Source: Bradyrhizobium sp. 4 (GTDB taxonomy: Bacteria; Pseudomonadota; Alphaproteobacteria; Rhizobiales; Xanthobacteraceae). From it: a DNA stretch of 64,000 bases. Position numbers and translations under genes: made by a program. The stretch lies in NCBI RefSeq assembly GCF_023100905.1, contig NZ_CP064686.1:2170001-2234000 (forward strand), read 5' to 3'. Of the stretch, positions 16,987-25,458 are shown in pieces (the first letter of the stretch is position 1; each line of letters starts with the position of its first letter). Under the pieces are notes generated by a model. It searched no databases, was not told the origin of the DNA, and saw only the letters and a program-made list of their open reading frames with translations.

Positions 16987-18336
16987 ATGTTGCGCAGGTT
17001 TATAAACACCGCAGGGGTGTGCGGTGTGGGGATTGCTTTCTCATCGCTGTTTTGCGGTGGAGTATATGCGGCCGATTTTTCGACGAAAGCTGCACCTGTT
17101 CCGTATGGTACGGCTGACGATTTCTGGACGCGGCCGTATCTGTTCGGCGATCTCGGCAGGACCAAGCTGAAGGAACAGGGCATCGAGCTGGGCCTGACGC
17201 TCGGCAACGAATCCGTCGGCAACCTCTCGGGTGGAAGCAGGAACACCGCAGCCAACGCCGGTCAGTTGTGGTTCGGCGCGAAGCTGGATATGGGAAAACT
17301 CGCCGGCATCCCCGGCGGCACCGTCGGTCTCACGCTGGTCGACCGCTTCGGCAAGAACCTGAATACCGAAGCGGACATTCCCGCCTTGCAGCTGACCAAC
17401 GAAGTGTTCGGCCGCGGCAATATTCTGCGCCTGACGCAGCTCTATTACTCGCAGAAGCTTTTCGATGACCGCCTTGAACTCAAGGGCGGCCGTCTTCCGG
17501 TCGGCTCCGACTTCTTCTTCGGTCTCTGCGAGTTCATCAACCTGACCTTCTGCGGCGGCCAGCCCGGCAACATCCAGGGCGGCTACATCTACAATTGGCC
17601 GGTGAGCCAGTGGGCCGGTGTCGTGCATTACAAGATCGCGCCGGAATTCACGGTGTCGGTCGGTGTCTACGATGCCAATCCGGGTTACCTGACGACGTCA
17701 GACCCGGGCGTCTACTTCCTGCCCGGCATTCCCGCCTCGAATCGCGCCAGTGGCGTGATGGTGCCGGTGGAGTTGGTCTGGGCGCCGAAGGGCCCCTTGA
17801 CCGGGACCTGGAGACTTGGCGGCTGGTACGACAGCGCCTCCTCCATTGATGGCGGTCTTCCGGGTGTTATCAGCACCATCCCGGGCGTCGGTGGCGTCCC
17901 GGATCAAAATATCAGTGATCAACGCGGCCGCTTCGGCGTTTACGAGTCGATCCTGCAGCGGTTGACCGTCGAGGGTCCGGGCGCGCAGGGTTGGTATACC
18001 TTCCTCAATACCACCGTCGCCGATCATCGGACGTCGTACCAGGATTACCAGATCGCCCTGGGCTTCAGGCATACCGGAACGTTCTCGTGGCGTCCCCAGG
18101 ACGAAGTCGGCTTCGCGGTGGGAACGACCCACGTGAACACGGCTGCCCTCAGTCCCAACGCCGGCGGCAACGAAGTGCCGCTCGAAGTCTGGTACGGATG
18201 GCAGGCAACCGGCTGGCTGAACCTCAAGTTCGACGCCCAGTATGTCATCAATCCCGGTGGGCGCGGCTATAACGCGGTGGGCGTGAAGACCGATAACGCC
18301 GTGGTTCTTGGCATGCGCACCGAGGTCCACTTCTGA
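16987..18336 (+). CDS. OprB-type carbohydrate-selective porin
   Basis: A 449-residue outer-membrane protein with a signal peptide (about residues 1-28, ending GGVYA) and a long beta-barrel pattern of alternating polar and hydrophobic residues, ending in the typical aromatic C-terminus (MRTEVHF). Segments such as QGIELGLTLGNESVGNLSGG and GWQATGWLNLKFDAQYVINP are characteristic of the OprB family, which lets sugars cross the outer membrane. It lies 136 bases after the ABC permease with its own ribosome-binding site (GGGAGGACGAGTAAA), so the same sugar is probably handled from the outer membrane to the cytoplasm. Confidence 0.9.
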   Translation: MLRRFINTAGVCGVGIAFSSLFCGGVYAADFSTKAAPVPYGTADDFWTRPYLFGDLGRTKLKEQGIELGLTLGNESVGNLSGGSRNTAANAGQLWFGAKLDMGKLAGIPGGTVGLTLVDRFGKNLNTEADIPALQLTNEVFGRGNILRLTQLYYSQKLFDDRLELKGGRLPVGSDFFFGLCEFINLTFCGGQPGNIQGGYIYNWPVSQWAGVVHYKIAPEFTVSVGVYDANPGYLTTSDPGVYFLPGIPASNRASGVMVPVELVWAPKGPLTGTWRLGGWYDSASSIDGGLPGVISTIPGVGGVPDQNISDQRGRFGVYESILQRLTVEGPGAQGWYTFLNTTVADHRTSYQDYQIALGFRHTGTFSWRPQDEVGFAVGTTHVNTAALSPNAGGNEVPLEVWYGWQATGWLNLKFDAQYVINPGGRGYNAVGVKTDNAVVLGMRTEVHF

Positions 18337-18403
18337 CGGGACGCTCACCCGTCTGATGCTAAAGGTGGGGCATGCCCGTCCCACCGGAGCGCACGCAACA
18401 TGT

Positions 18404-18428
18404 GGCGGCTCCACTCAGCGGAGCCGCC
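18404..18428 (+). terminator. Hairpin terminator after the porin
   Basis: GGCGGCTCC, loop ACTCAGC, GGAGCCGCC: nine perfect pairs about 70 bases beyond the porin stop. A second, weaker hairpin (GGTGGG ... CCCACC, 18364-18385) precedes it. No long T tract follows. Confidence 0.5.
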
Positions 18429-18487
18429 CGGCCGCGACTTCGGTCATTACGACGTTGCTGCGGCCAGGCGCGGGACTTGGTGATCAC

Positions 18488-19374
18488 CTATCCCTCGTAC
18501 TGGTCCGGTCCCATCGCCCAAAGAGATTGATCGTGGCCGGATGCGTAGTTGCGATTGTTCAGCGCCGGATTGCGATTGACCATCGGCCGCATGAACATCG
18601 GATGGGTGGCGCTGCGAACCTCGTGCTCGACCGTGAACAGCGGCTCGCCACTGTCGAGATCGACGATGTCGCAGAAGCGGTACTGATATTGATTGTCCTC
18701 GCGCGAGATCAGATCGCGCGCCAGCAGCTTGCGATAAGGGCCGGAGAAATCGGTGATGTACATCTGCACATGGTGGCCGTCATAGTCGCCTTGCGGCCGA
18801 TCGGTCTCGCGAAACAACAAATGCTGGTCGCGGCCGGTCTTCACGGCGGCAACCGTGCCGTCGCCGTTCCGCAACTCGGATGGCATGCCCATGATCTCGG
18901 GGTAGAAGGCACAGATGCGCGGGGCGGATCCCACCGGCACGTCGAACTCGACATAGGGAATGCCGAGCGCGACGCGGCCGAAGCGCGCGGCGTCGGGCTC
19001 GTAGCAGCGCAAGCGGTTGCCCCACGGACAAATCGCCTCGACATGGTCGTTGTGCTCGGTGAAGGCGAACGCGGTGCCCTCGAGCTTCTTGGCGACCGAC
19101 GCCAATCGCGCCAGCAACGCCTCGCGGCCCGCGATGACCAGCCCGACATGACCGCGCAGCACCTGCGGCCGGCCGCTCGGCAAATGAAACTGACTTCGTC
19201 CGGCGTTGATCCACATATTGGTGTCGGACACCATCAGATAGGGATCGCGGGTGAGCCCAAGGCCTGCGACATAGAACAGCGTGGCAAGCGCTGGTCCGGG
19301 ACCTGGATGTTGACGTGCTCGAGATGGATCGCGTTGCCGAGATCTTCTTTGGATCGATCGAATTGTTGCGGCAT
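18488..19374 (-). pseudogene. VOC (glyoxalase/dioxygenase-like) family protein with a -1 frameshift
   Basis: The N-terminus MPQQFDRSKEDLGNAIHLEH, then VNIQVPDQ, starts at 19374 in one frame. The continuation LATLFYVAGLGLTRDPYLMV and everything to the stop at 18488 is in another. A single missing base near 19285 (CTTGCC where CTTGGCC is expected) joins them into a protein of about 295 residues. It has two betaalphabetabetabeta modules typical of the vicinal-oxygen-chelate superfamily. The second module (HHVQMYITDFSGPYRKLLAR) is complete. The substrate is unknown. It is divergent from a CoA-transferase gene, so an aromatic or fatty-acid catabolic context is possible. Confidence 0.75.
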
Positions 19375-19539
19375 GGACAAGGCTCTGATCGGGGAGGGAC
19401 AGGTCCATACTAGAGCACAATTTCCGCCAGTCGAAATGATTCGCCCGATCACTCTCGAGGGTGGACATGGTCTCCGTTGCCACCTTGCCGCAAATGCCAA
19501 TCCCTGTAAGCTGATGAAAAGCACAAAGGAAAGAGATCG

Positions 19540-20727
19540 ATGGGAGGGGTTCTGGACGGCGTCCGGGTTCTCGATTTCGGGCGCTATATCGCGGGGCCCT
19601 ATTGCGCGACCTTGCTGGCCGAATTCGGTGCCGAGGTCATTCGCGTGGAGAAGCGCGACGGCAGCGAGGATCGCTTCGTGGCGCCGGTCGGCGAAAACGG
19701 CGAAGGTGCGCTGTTCCTTCAGGTCAACCGCAACAAGAAGTGCCTCACGCTCGATCCGATGAAGCCGGAAGGGCAGGAGGTGATGCGCCGCCTGATTGCG
19801 ACCGCGGACGTGGTCGTCGCCAATCTGCCGCCGCAGACCTTGCGCGCGATGAAGCTCGACTACGACTCGCTGAAGGCGATCAAGCCGGACATCATCCTGA
19901 CGACCGCCACCGCGTTCGGCGGGCCGGGGCCATGGTCCGACCGCGTCGGCTTCGACGGCGTCGGCCAGGTGATGTCGGGCTCGGTGTACATGACGGGCGC
20001 CGGCGATCCGCCCTACCGGGCCGCGGTCAACTGGGTTGATTTCGGGACCGCGCTGCATTGCGCGTTCGGCACGCTCGCCGCGCTGATCGAGCGCGGCAAA
20101 TCCGGGCGCGGGCAGATCGTCGAGGGCGCATTGCTGGCAACCGCCTTGTCCTTCACCAACGCGACGCTGATCGAGCAGGCCGTCATCAACGTCAATCGGG
20201 TGCCGACAGGCAATCTCGGCCAGACCGCGGCGCCCGCCGACATCTACCGCACCAGGGACGGCTGGGTCCTGTGCCAGGTCACGGGGCATCCGCTGTTCAA
20301 GCGCTGGGCGAAACTGATGGGCGAGGAGGAGGTCTGGCTGAACGATCCGCGCTTTGCCGACGACATCAGCCGCGGCAACAACGGCCCTGTCATCAGCGAG
20401 CGGATGGCGCGCTGGTGCGCCGAGCGCACCACGCAGGAAGCCGTCGACACCCTGGGCAAGGCCATGATTCCGACCGGCCCCGTGCTGAGCCCGCAACAAG
20501 CGCTGGATCATCCGCACGTCCGCGCCGCCGGATTCATGCAGGACGTCGACTATCCAGGTCTGCCGAAGCCCGCACCGGTGGCGCGGGCCGCCGTCCGCCT
20601 GTCGGAAACGCCCGGCAAAATCGCGACGCGCCCGCCCACGCTCGGCGAGCATACCGATGTTATCCTGACCGAGCTCGGCTACGACAAGGCCGCGATCGCG
20701 GCGCTCCGGCAAGGCGGCATCGTCTAG
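19540..20727 (+). CDS. Class III (CaiB/BaiF-family) acyl-CoA transferase
   Basis: A 395-residue protein that should move coenzyme A between acyl-CoA and a carboxylic acid. The N-terminal nucleotide-fold part opens with GVRVLDFGRYIAGPYCATLL, the family signature. The likely catalytic Asp is residue 167 in NWVDFGTALHCAFGTLAAL. GQIVEGALLATAL and the C-terminal LGEHTDVILTELGYD motif are also typical. AAAGGAAAGAGATCG precedes the ATG. It is divergent from the VOC gene and convergent with the DUF72 gene, with which its stop codon overlaps in a CTAG. The acyl substrate cannot be told from the sequence. Confidence 0.93.
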   Translation: MGGVLDGVRVLDFGRYIAGPYCATLLAEFGAEVIRVEKRDGSEDRFVAPVGENGEGALFLQVNRNKKCLTLDPMKPEGQEVMRRLIATADVVVANLPPQTLRAMKLDYDSLKAIKPDIILTTATAFGGPGPWSDRVGFDGVGQVMSGSVYMTGAGDPPYRAAVNWVDFGTALHCAFGTLAALIERGKSGRGQIVEGALLATALSFTNATLIEQAVINVNRVPTGNLGQTAAPADIYRTRDGWVLCQVTGHPLFKRWAKLMGEEEVWLNDPRFADDISRGNNGPVISERMARWCAERTTQEAVDTLGKAMIPTGPVLSPQQALDHPHVRAAGFMQDVDYPGLPKPAPVARAAVRLSETPGKIATRPPTLGEHTDVILTELGYDKAAIAALRQGGIV

Positions 20728-21509
20728 CGGTGAACAATGGCACCTGCTTGGCGGCTTGCCGTTGTGATCGCCGCGCTTTGCCGCAAGTTGAGCAATTGCT
20801 TCAACGCCTGTGCATCGGCGGGCGCCGCGCTCTTCTGGTCGTTGTCGAAATAGACGTAGACGTCGCAGCCCTGCCGCTTCCAGGACTTGATGCGCCGCGC
20901 CCATTGCGCGAGCGTGGGTTTCGTATAGTGCCCGTGATAGCGCCCGCTTGGTCCGTGTCCGCGCACATAGACGAAATCCGCCGTGCGCTTCCATGGCGCC
21001 GGCGCGTCGTGATGGTCGGACAGGCACAGCGAGATGTTCTCGTCGGCCAGCATCCGCAAGATGCGCGGCTGATACCAGCTCGGATGACGGAATTCGAAAC
21101 TGTAACGCCGCTTCCGCGACAACAGCTTGAAGAAGCCGGCGAGGCGGTCCGCGTCGGCTTCGAATTGCGGCGGCAGCTGGAACAGGATCGGGCCGGCCTT
21201 GCCGCCGAGCCGTGAGATGCGATCCTCGAGCAGTTCGAGGCTGTTCACCGAGCGATCCGACAGGCGCTTCCAATGCGTGATGAATTTCGAGGCCTTCCAG
21301 GCGAAGACGAAATCGCGGCCGGTCTGGTCTCGCCATCCCTTGACGGCCTCGGGCGTCGGGGTGCGGTAGAACACTCCGTTCAGCTCGGTGGTGTCGAACT
21401 GCCCGGCGTAATAGCTCAGCTGCTGCTTCAGCGTCACGCCCTCGGGAAAGAACGGGCCTCGCCAGGAGGCGTAATGCCAGCCGGAAGTTCCGATCAGAAC
21501 GCGCGCCAT
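20724..21509 (-). CDS. DUF72-domain protein
   Basis: A 261-residue protein starting MARVLIGTSGWHYASWRGPF (ATG at 21509; the frame is open for 81 more codons upstream, which are not protein-like). DUF72 adopts a TIM-barrel-like fold, and conserved residues in TELNGVFYRTP, FVFAWKASKFITHWKRL, YSFEFRHPSWY and VYVYFDNDQKSAAPADAQAL are all present. The biochemical function is not established, although some relatives are thought to bind nucleic acid or metals. Its TAG shares CTAG with the converging CoA-transferase gene. Confidence 0.9.
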   Translation of the reverse strand: MARVLIGTSGWHYASWRGPFFPEGVTLKQQLSYYAGQFDTTELNGVFYRTPTPEAVKGWRDQTGRDFVFAWKASKFITHWKRLSDRSVNSLELLEDRISRLGGKAGPILFQLPPQFEADADRLAGFFKLLSRKRRYSFEFRHPSWYQPRILRMLADENISLCLSDHHDAPAPWKRTADFVYVRGHGPSGRYHGHYTKPTLAQWARRIKSWKRQGCDVYVYFDNDQKSAAPADAQALKQLLNLRQSAAITTASRQAGAIVHR

Positions 21510-21602
21510 GTTTGCAGTGTCCATCCGTTGCATTTGCCGGATGGGAACGTCCGTGCGGCCGATACGTTGCTCGTGAGCTTGATCAACGCAGGACCGGAAC
21601 CG

Positions 21603-21818
21603 ATGTACGCGCTGTTCGAAGGCAACAAGCAGATCGGCGACCCCTTTCCCTCCGAGAAGGAGGTGTGGGAAGCCGCATTGATCGAGGGGCTGGTGACCGA
21701 CGTGCCGGTCGCGGACGAGGAGGGCGGCAGGCTTCTGCCTGCCGGCTATCACGTCGCGCAGGTCGAGGAGACGTTCGAGCCGAAGCCGGGCTGGAAGCTG
21801 CCGCGCGAGATCTCCTGA
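21603..21818 (+). CDS. Small conserved protein, 71 residues
   Basis: Begins MYALFEGNKQIGDPFPSEKE and ends KPGWKLPREIS: a compact acidic protein with two short strands and a helix (VWEAALIEGLVTD). The frame extends upstream without a break, but that part is antisense to the DUF72 gene, and the ATG at 21603 gives a sensible protein. Similar small proteins occur near DUF72 genes in rhizobia, as far as I recall. The function is unknown. It ends seven bases from the converging amidohydrolase gene. Confidence 0.65.
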   Translation: MYALFEGNKQIGDPFPSEKEVWEAALIEGLVTDVPVADEEGGRLLPAGYHVAQVEETFEPKPGWKLPREIS

Positions 21819-21824
21819 GCGGGC

Positions 21825-22973
21825 CTAGTTCGAGGCCAGCACCGCCTTGGCGACTTCTGCCATCCAGCCTGATGCCACCGGCAGGATCGCGTCGTTGAAA
21901 TCATAGCGCGGGCCGTGCAGCTCGGCGCCATCACGCAATTCGCCATTACCGATCCAGACGAAGGCGCCGGGGCGCCGCGAGAGAAAGTGGGCGAAATCCT
22001 CACCGGCCATGCTGGGCGCGAGGTCGCGCCGCAACTCGGCCCGCACCTTGTCCGCGGCGAGGCGCGCGAGATCCGCCTCGGCCGGCGTGTTGATCACCAC
22101 GCCGACGCCAATGACGATCTCGGGCGTCACCTTGACGCCGAAGCTCGTGGCAATCCCGGCGCAGATCTGTTCGATCCGCGCCACGACGGTGTCCTTCACC
22201 GCATTGCGATGGTAACGCAGCGTGCCGCCGATCGAGACGCGTCCGGCGATCTGGTTGCGTGCCGTGCCGCCTTCGAGCGTGCAGAGCGAGAGCACGGCGG
22301 TGTCGAGCGGATCGACGCTGCGTGAGACGATCGATTGCAGCGCCACGATCAAATGGCCGGCCGCCATCACCGGATCGCGGGTCAGATGCGGCATGCCAGC
22401 GTGCCCGGCGTGTCCGTCGATGGTGATGCTGACGCGCCCGCCGGAGGCCATGACGACGCCGTCATGGACCGCGATGGTGCCGGCAGCAAGGCCCGGCCAG
22501 TTGTGAAATCCGAACACCCGCTGCATCGGAAAGCGCTCGAACAGCCCGGCCGCGACCATCGCGCGCGAGCCGCCATAACCTTCCTCGGCCGGCTGGAAGA
22601 TGAAATCGACCGTCCCGCTCCAGCTAGTGTCGGCGGCGAGCAGCGCGGCGGCGCCGAGCAGCGAAGCGGTATGCCCGTCATGGCCGCAGGCATGCATCAC
22701 ACCGGGATTTTGCGAAGCGTAGGCCAGCCCCGTATCTTCGGTGATCGGCAGCGCATCCATGTCGGCGCGCAGGCCGACGCGGCCCTGGGCGTGCCCGCGC
22801 GTCAGGGTCGCGACGATGCCGTGGCCGCCAACTCCGGCCTCGAAGGAAATGCCGAGCTCGGTGAGCTTGTCCTGCACGAAGGCGGCGGTAGCTTTCTCCT
22901 GGAGGGACAGTTCGGGATGCGCATGCAAATGCCGGCGCCACGCGGTCAGTTTCTGGTGCAGCTCGGGTGTCAA
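21825..22973 (-). CDS. M20-family amidohydrolase (hippurate hydrolase-like)
   Basis: A 382-residue metal-dependent hydrolase. RRHLHAHPELSLQEKATAAF is the usual start. GLRADMDALPI, VMHACGHDGHTASLLGAAAL and FQPAEEGYGGSRAMVAAG hold the two-metal site (Cys, His, Asp, Glu), and the dimerisation domain lies in about residues 180-290 (VSITIDGHAGHAGMPHLTRD). Members hydrolyse N-acyl amino acids or related amides in the cytoplasm. The neighbouring leftward genes, an enolase-superfamily dehydratase and an M20-type peptidase, suggest scavenging of small organic nitrogen compounds. The substrate is not defined. Confidence 0.92.
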   Translation of the reverse strand: MTPELHQKLTAWRRHLHAHPELSLQEKATAAFVQDKLTELGISFEAGVGGHGIVATLTRGHAQGRVGLRADMDALPITEDTGLAYASQNPGVMHACGHDGHTASLLGAAALLAADTSWSGTVDFIFQPAEEGYGGSRAMVAAGLFERFPMQRVFGFHNWPGLAAGTIAVHDGVVMASGGRVSITIDGHAGHAGMPHLTRDPVMAAGHLIVALQSIVSRSVDPLDTAVLSLCTLEGGTARNQIAGRVSIGGTLRYHRNAVKDTVVARIEQICAGIATSFGVKVTPEIVIGVGVVINTPAEADLARLAADKVRAELRRDLAPSMAGEDFAHFLSRRPGAFVWIGNGELRDGAELHGPRYDFNDAILPVASGWMAEVAKAVLASN

Positions 22974-23077
22974 GGCGGGAATCTCACAGCTTGTGTGTCG
23001 GCCTCAACACCATAGCCGAATAACCGCAGCTTGCATCAGGCGTCAGCGAATGCCTCGCGTGCAGCAACGCGTCCCGC

Positions 23078-24166
23078 CTACGCCGACAGCTTCGCCAGCC
23101 CGTCCCAGTCGAAGCTGATGCCGTGGCCGAGACGGTCCGGCGCGAGCGCAAGCCCGTCCTGCAGCACCAGCGGATGCTCGATATATTTGTCGAGCCCAAA
23201 ACCGTGCGCCTCCAGATACGAACGGTTCGGACAGGCCGCGAGCAGGTGCACGGTGATGTCGTGCGCGCCATGGCTGGTAACGGGCAGGTTGAACGCCTCC
23301 GCCAGCCGCGCGATCTTCATGAAGGCGGAGACGCCGCCGCAATTGGTGACGTCAGGCTCGGGATAGGACACCGCGCCCGCGACGATGTAGTTCTTGAACT
23401 CCCACAGCGAACGCAAATTCTCGCCCGCCGCGATCGGCACGCCACCGGCCTGCATGATGCGGACATGGCCCGCGACGTCGTCGGGAATGATCGGCTCCTC
23501 GAGCCAGGTGAGGTCGTAGGGTTGCAACGCGCGGGCGGCGCGGATCGCTTCCTCGACCGTCCATTTCATGTTGGCATCCACCATCAGCGGAAAGCCGTCG
23601 CCGAGATGCTGTCGCATCGCGGAGACCTTCGCTATGTCGGTTTTGAGATCGGGCCGGCCGACCTTCATCTTGATGGCGCGAAAGCCTTTGGCGAGATTGC
23701 CGTCGGTCTGCTCCAGCAGCGCCTCGACCGAGAGATCGAGGTCGATGCCGCCGGCATAGCAGGGCACGCGCGCATCGAACCCGCCGAGCAATCGATACAG
23801 CGGCAATTTCGCGCGCCGCGCCTTCAAATCCCACAGCGCGATGTCGAGTGCCGAAAGCGCCAGCACCGCCGGCCCGCCGCGGCCGCCGTAATGCAGCGCC
23901 CACCAGACCTGATGCCAAATCGCCTCGGTGTCATCGGCCTCGCGGCCCTCGACCAGCGGCGGGATTTCGCGCTTGAGGATGTCGGCGACGGCGCCGCCAT
24001 TGCGCCCGACTGTGTAGGTGTAGCCGACGCCTTCGGCGCCATCGGCATCGTGGATGCGGCAGGTGATCAGCTCGAACGCCGCGATGTCTCCATGGGTCGA
24101 GTCGGAGAGCATGACGGGGAGGGGGATCCGGTAGAATCCGGTCTCGATGTTTGAAATGCGTGCCAT
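23078..24166 (-). CDS. Enolase-superfamily (mandelate racemase-type) sugar-acid dehydratase
   Basis: A 362-residue enzyme with the capping domain (about residues 1-125) and barrel. The catalytic Lys pair is IKMKVG (Lys166, Lys168). Metal ligands are in VDANMKW (Asp197), LEEPI (Glu223) and AAGEN (Glu249). A His in TSHGAHD near residue 299 completes the mandelate-racemase-type site. It should abstract a proton alpha to a carboxylate, probably dehydrating an acid sugar or racemising a hydroxy acid; galactarate, talarate or similar substrates are candidates. It is in a leftward run with two M20-type hydrolases and an MFS transporter. Confidence 0.9.
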   Translation of the reverse strand: MARISNIETGFYRIPLPVMLSDSTHGDIAAFELITCRIHDADGAEGVGYTYTVGRNGGAVADILKREIPPLVEGREADDTEAIWHQVWWALHYGGRGGPAVLALSALDIALWDLKARRAKLPLYRLLGGFDARVPCYAGGIDLDLSVEALLEQTDGNLAKGFRAIKMKVGRPDLKTDIAKVSAMRQHLGDGFPLMVDANMKWTVEEAIRAARALQPYDLTWLEEPIIPDDVAGHVRIMQAGGVPIAAGENLRSLWEFKNYIVAGAVSYPEPDVTNCGGVSAFMKIARLAEAFNLPVTSHGAHDITVHLLAACPNRSYLEAHGFGLDKYIEHPLVLQDGLALAPDRLGHGISFDWDGLAKLSA

Positions 24167-24240
24167 GCGGCCTCCCTGCGTTTTCTTTGCAGGCTAGGCC
24201 GGCGCGCACCGTCCGGCAAGCGCGCGCCGTGCAAGGCAGA

Positions 24241-25434
24241 TCACCGCATCGTTGCGAGCTGCACGGCCAGCGCGCAGGCGCGATCGTATTCGTCCAGATT
24301 GATCCACTCGTCGACCGTGTGCACCTCATTCTGGCCGGCGCCGAAGGTCACGGTCGGAACACCGTGGCGGACCATCCAGTTGGCATCGAGGCCGCCATTG
24401 GCGGTGCGCACGTTCGGGGTGCCGCCGACGGCGGACACGGCCTCCACCGCGCGTTTGACGACGGGAAGGTTGTCCTTCATGCGGAACGGGAAGTAATCGG
24501 TCTCGGCCTTGAACTTGACCTTGCCGGACTTGCCTTGCGCGTTGGTGACCTTCTTGGCCGCCTTCTCGAACGCAGCCTTGTAGGCTTTCGTGATCTCCTT
24601 GAAGAATTTTCCGTCATGGCTGCGGCTTTCCCCGCGCAGATGCACGTAGTCGGTGACGACATTGGTGGCATCGCCCGCAGGCCGCCCTTCGCCGCCGGTG
24701 ACCGGGCCGACATTGCTGGTGCCTTGCTGCTTGCGCTTGACCACCTTGCCGAACCAGCCGCCGGCCTTCACATCGGCGAGCGCGAGGGCCATGATCATGG
24801 TCGAGGAGATGCCGCGCTCCGGCGCGACGCCGGCATGCGAGGCGCGGCCGAAGATTTCCACGGTCCAGCGGTCGGCACCCACGGCGCCGATGACGACGTT
24901 GGAGGCCGAGCCGCCGTCATAGTTGAAGGCCATCACCGGCGAGCCGAGCTCGTCCAGCTTGACGTGGCGCGCGCCATAGAGCCCGCTCTCCTCGCGCACG
25001 CAGAACAGCAGCGTGATCGGCGGATGATCGAGTTGCTGCTTTTCGAGCTCGGCGGCCAGCGTCACCAGCACGCCACAGCCGCACCGGTTGTCGCCGCCGA
25101 GGGCGGTCTTGGCGTCATTGACGATCTTGCGACCCGACTTCTTCGGCTTGGCGCCGGCGCATAGCGGCACGGTATCCATGTGGGTCATGAACATGATGCG
25201 CGGCTGGTTGTGCAGCGCGCCGCGGCCGGGCAGGTCGACGATGAGGTTGCCGGTCTCGGTCGGCACCGGAATGCGGGTATTGGCGTCGTCGAGCCGGATC
25301 GCCTTCGCCGGCACGCCGCTCTCCTTCAGCGCGGCCGTGAGCTCACGCCCGATCGCGGCCTCCTGTCCGGTGACGCCCTCAACGGCGAGAAAGCGCATGA
25401 GGCGGTCGGTCGCGGCTTTGGTGTCGACAGGCAT
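24241..25434 (-). CDS. M20-type metallopeptidase (peptidase T-like)
   Basis: A 397-residue zinc aminopeptidase-like enzyme. Metal-binding residues are in FMTHMDTVPLCAGAKP and TALGGDNRCGCGVL, the catalytic Glu pair in FCVREESGLYGARH, and further ligands in FNYDGGSASN and GAGQNEVHTVDEWI. A beta-sheet lid domain lies in about residues 190-300. The family removes N-terminal residues from di- and tripeptides, but rhizobial members may use other amides. The leftward neighbour encodes an enolase-superfamily enzyme and the rightward one an MFS transporter on the same strand, 24 bases from this start. Confidence 0.88.
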   Translation of the reverse strand: MPVDTKAATDRLMRFLAVEGVTGQEAAIGRELTAALKESGVPAKAIRLDDANTRIPVPTETGNLIVDLPGRGALHNQPRIMFMTHMDTVPLCAGAKPKKSGRKIVNDAKTALGGDNRCGCGVLVTLAAELEKQQLDHPPITLLFCVREESGLYGARHVKLDELGSPVMAFNYDGGSASNVVIGAVGADRWTVEIFGRASHAGVAPERGISSTMIMALALADVKAGGWFGKVVKRKQQGTSNVGPVTGGEGRPAGDATNVVTDYVHLRGESRSHDGKFFKEITKAYKAAFEKAAKKVTNAQGKSGKVKFKAETDYFPFRMKDNLPVVKRAVEAVSAVGGTPNVRTANGGLDANWMVRHGVPTVTFGAGQNEVHTVDEWINLDEYDRACALAVQLATMR

Positions 25435-25458
25435 GAGATATCCCCTTGATGCAGGACT

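Noticed and set aside
19234..21336. A 700-codon leftward open frame
   Set aside because: It overlaps the CoA-transferase gene in antisense and reads as Arg/Gln/His-rich text. Only its last part (19,285-19,374) is real, as the displaced N-terminus of the frameshifted VOC gene.
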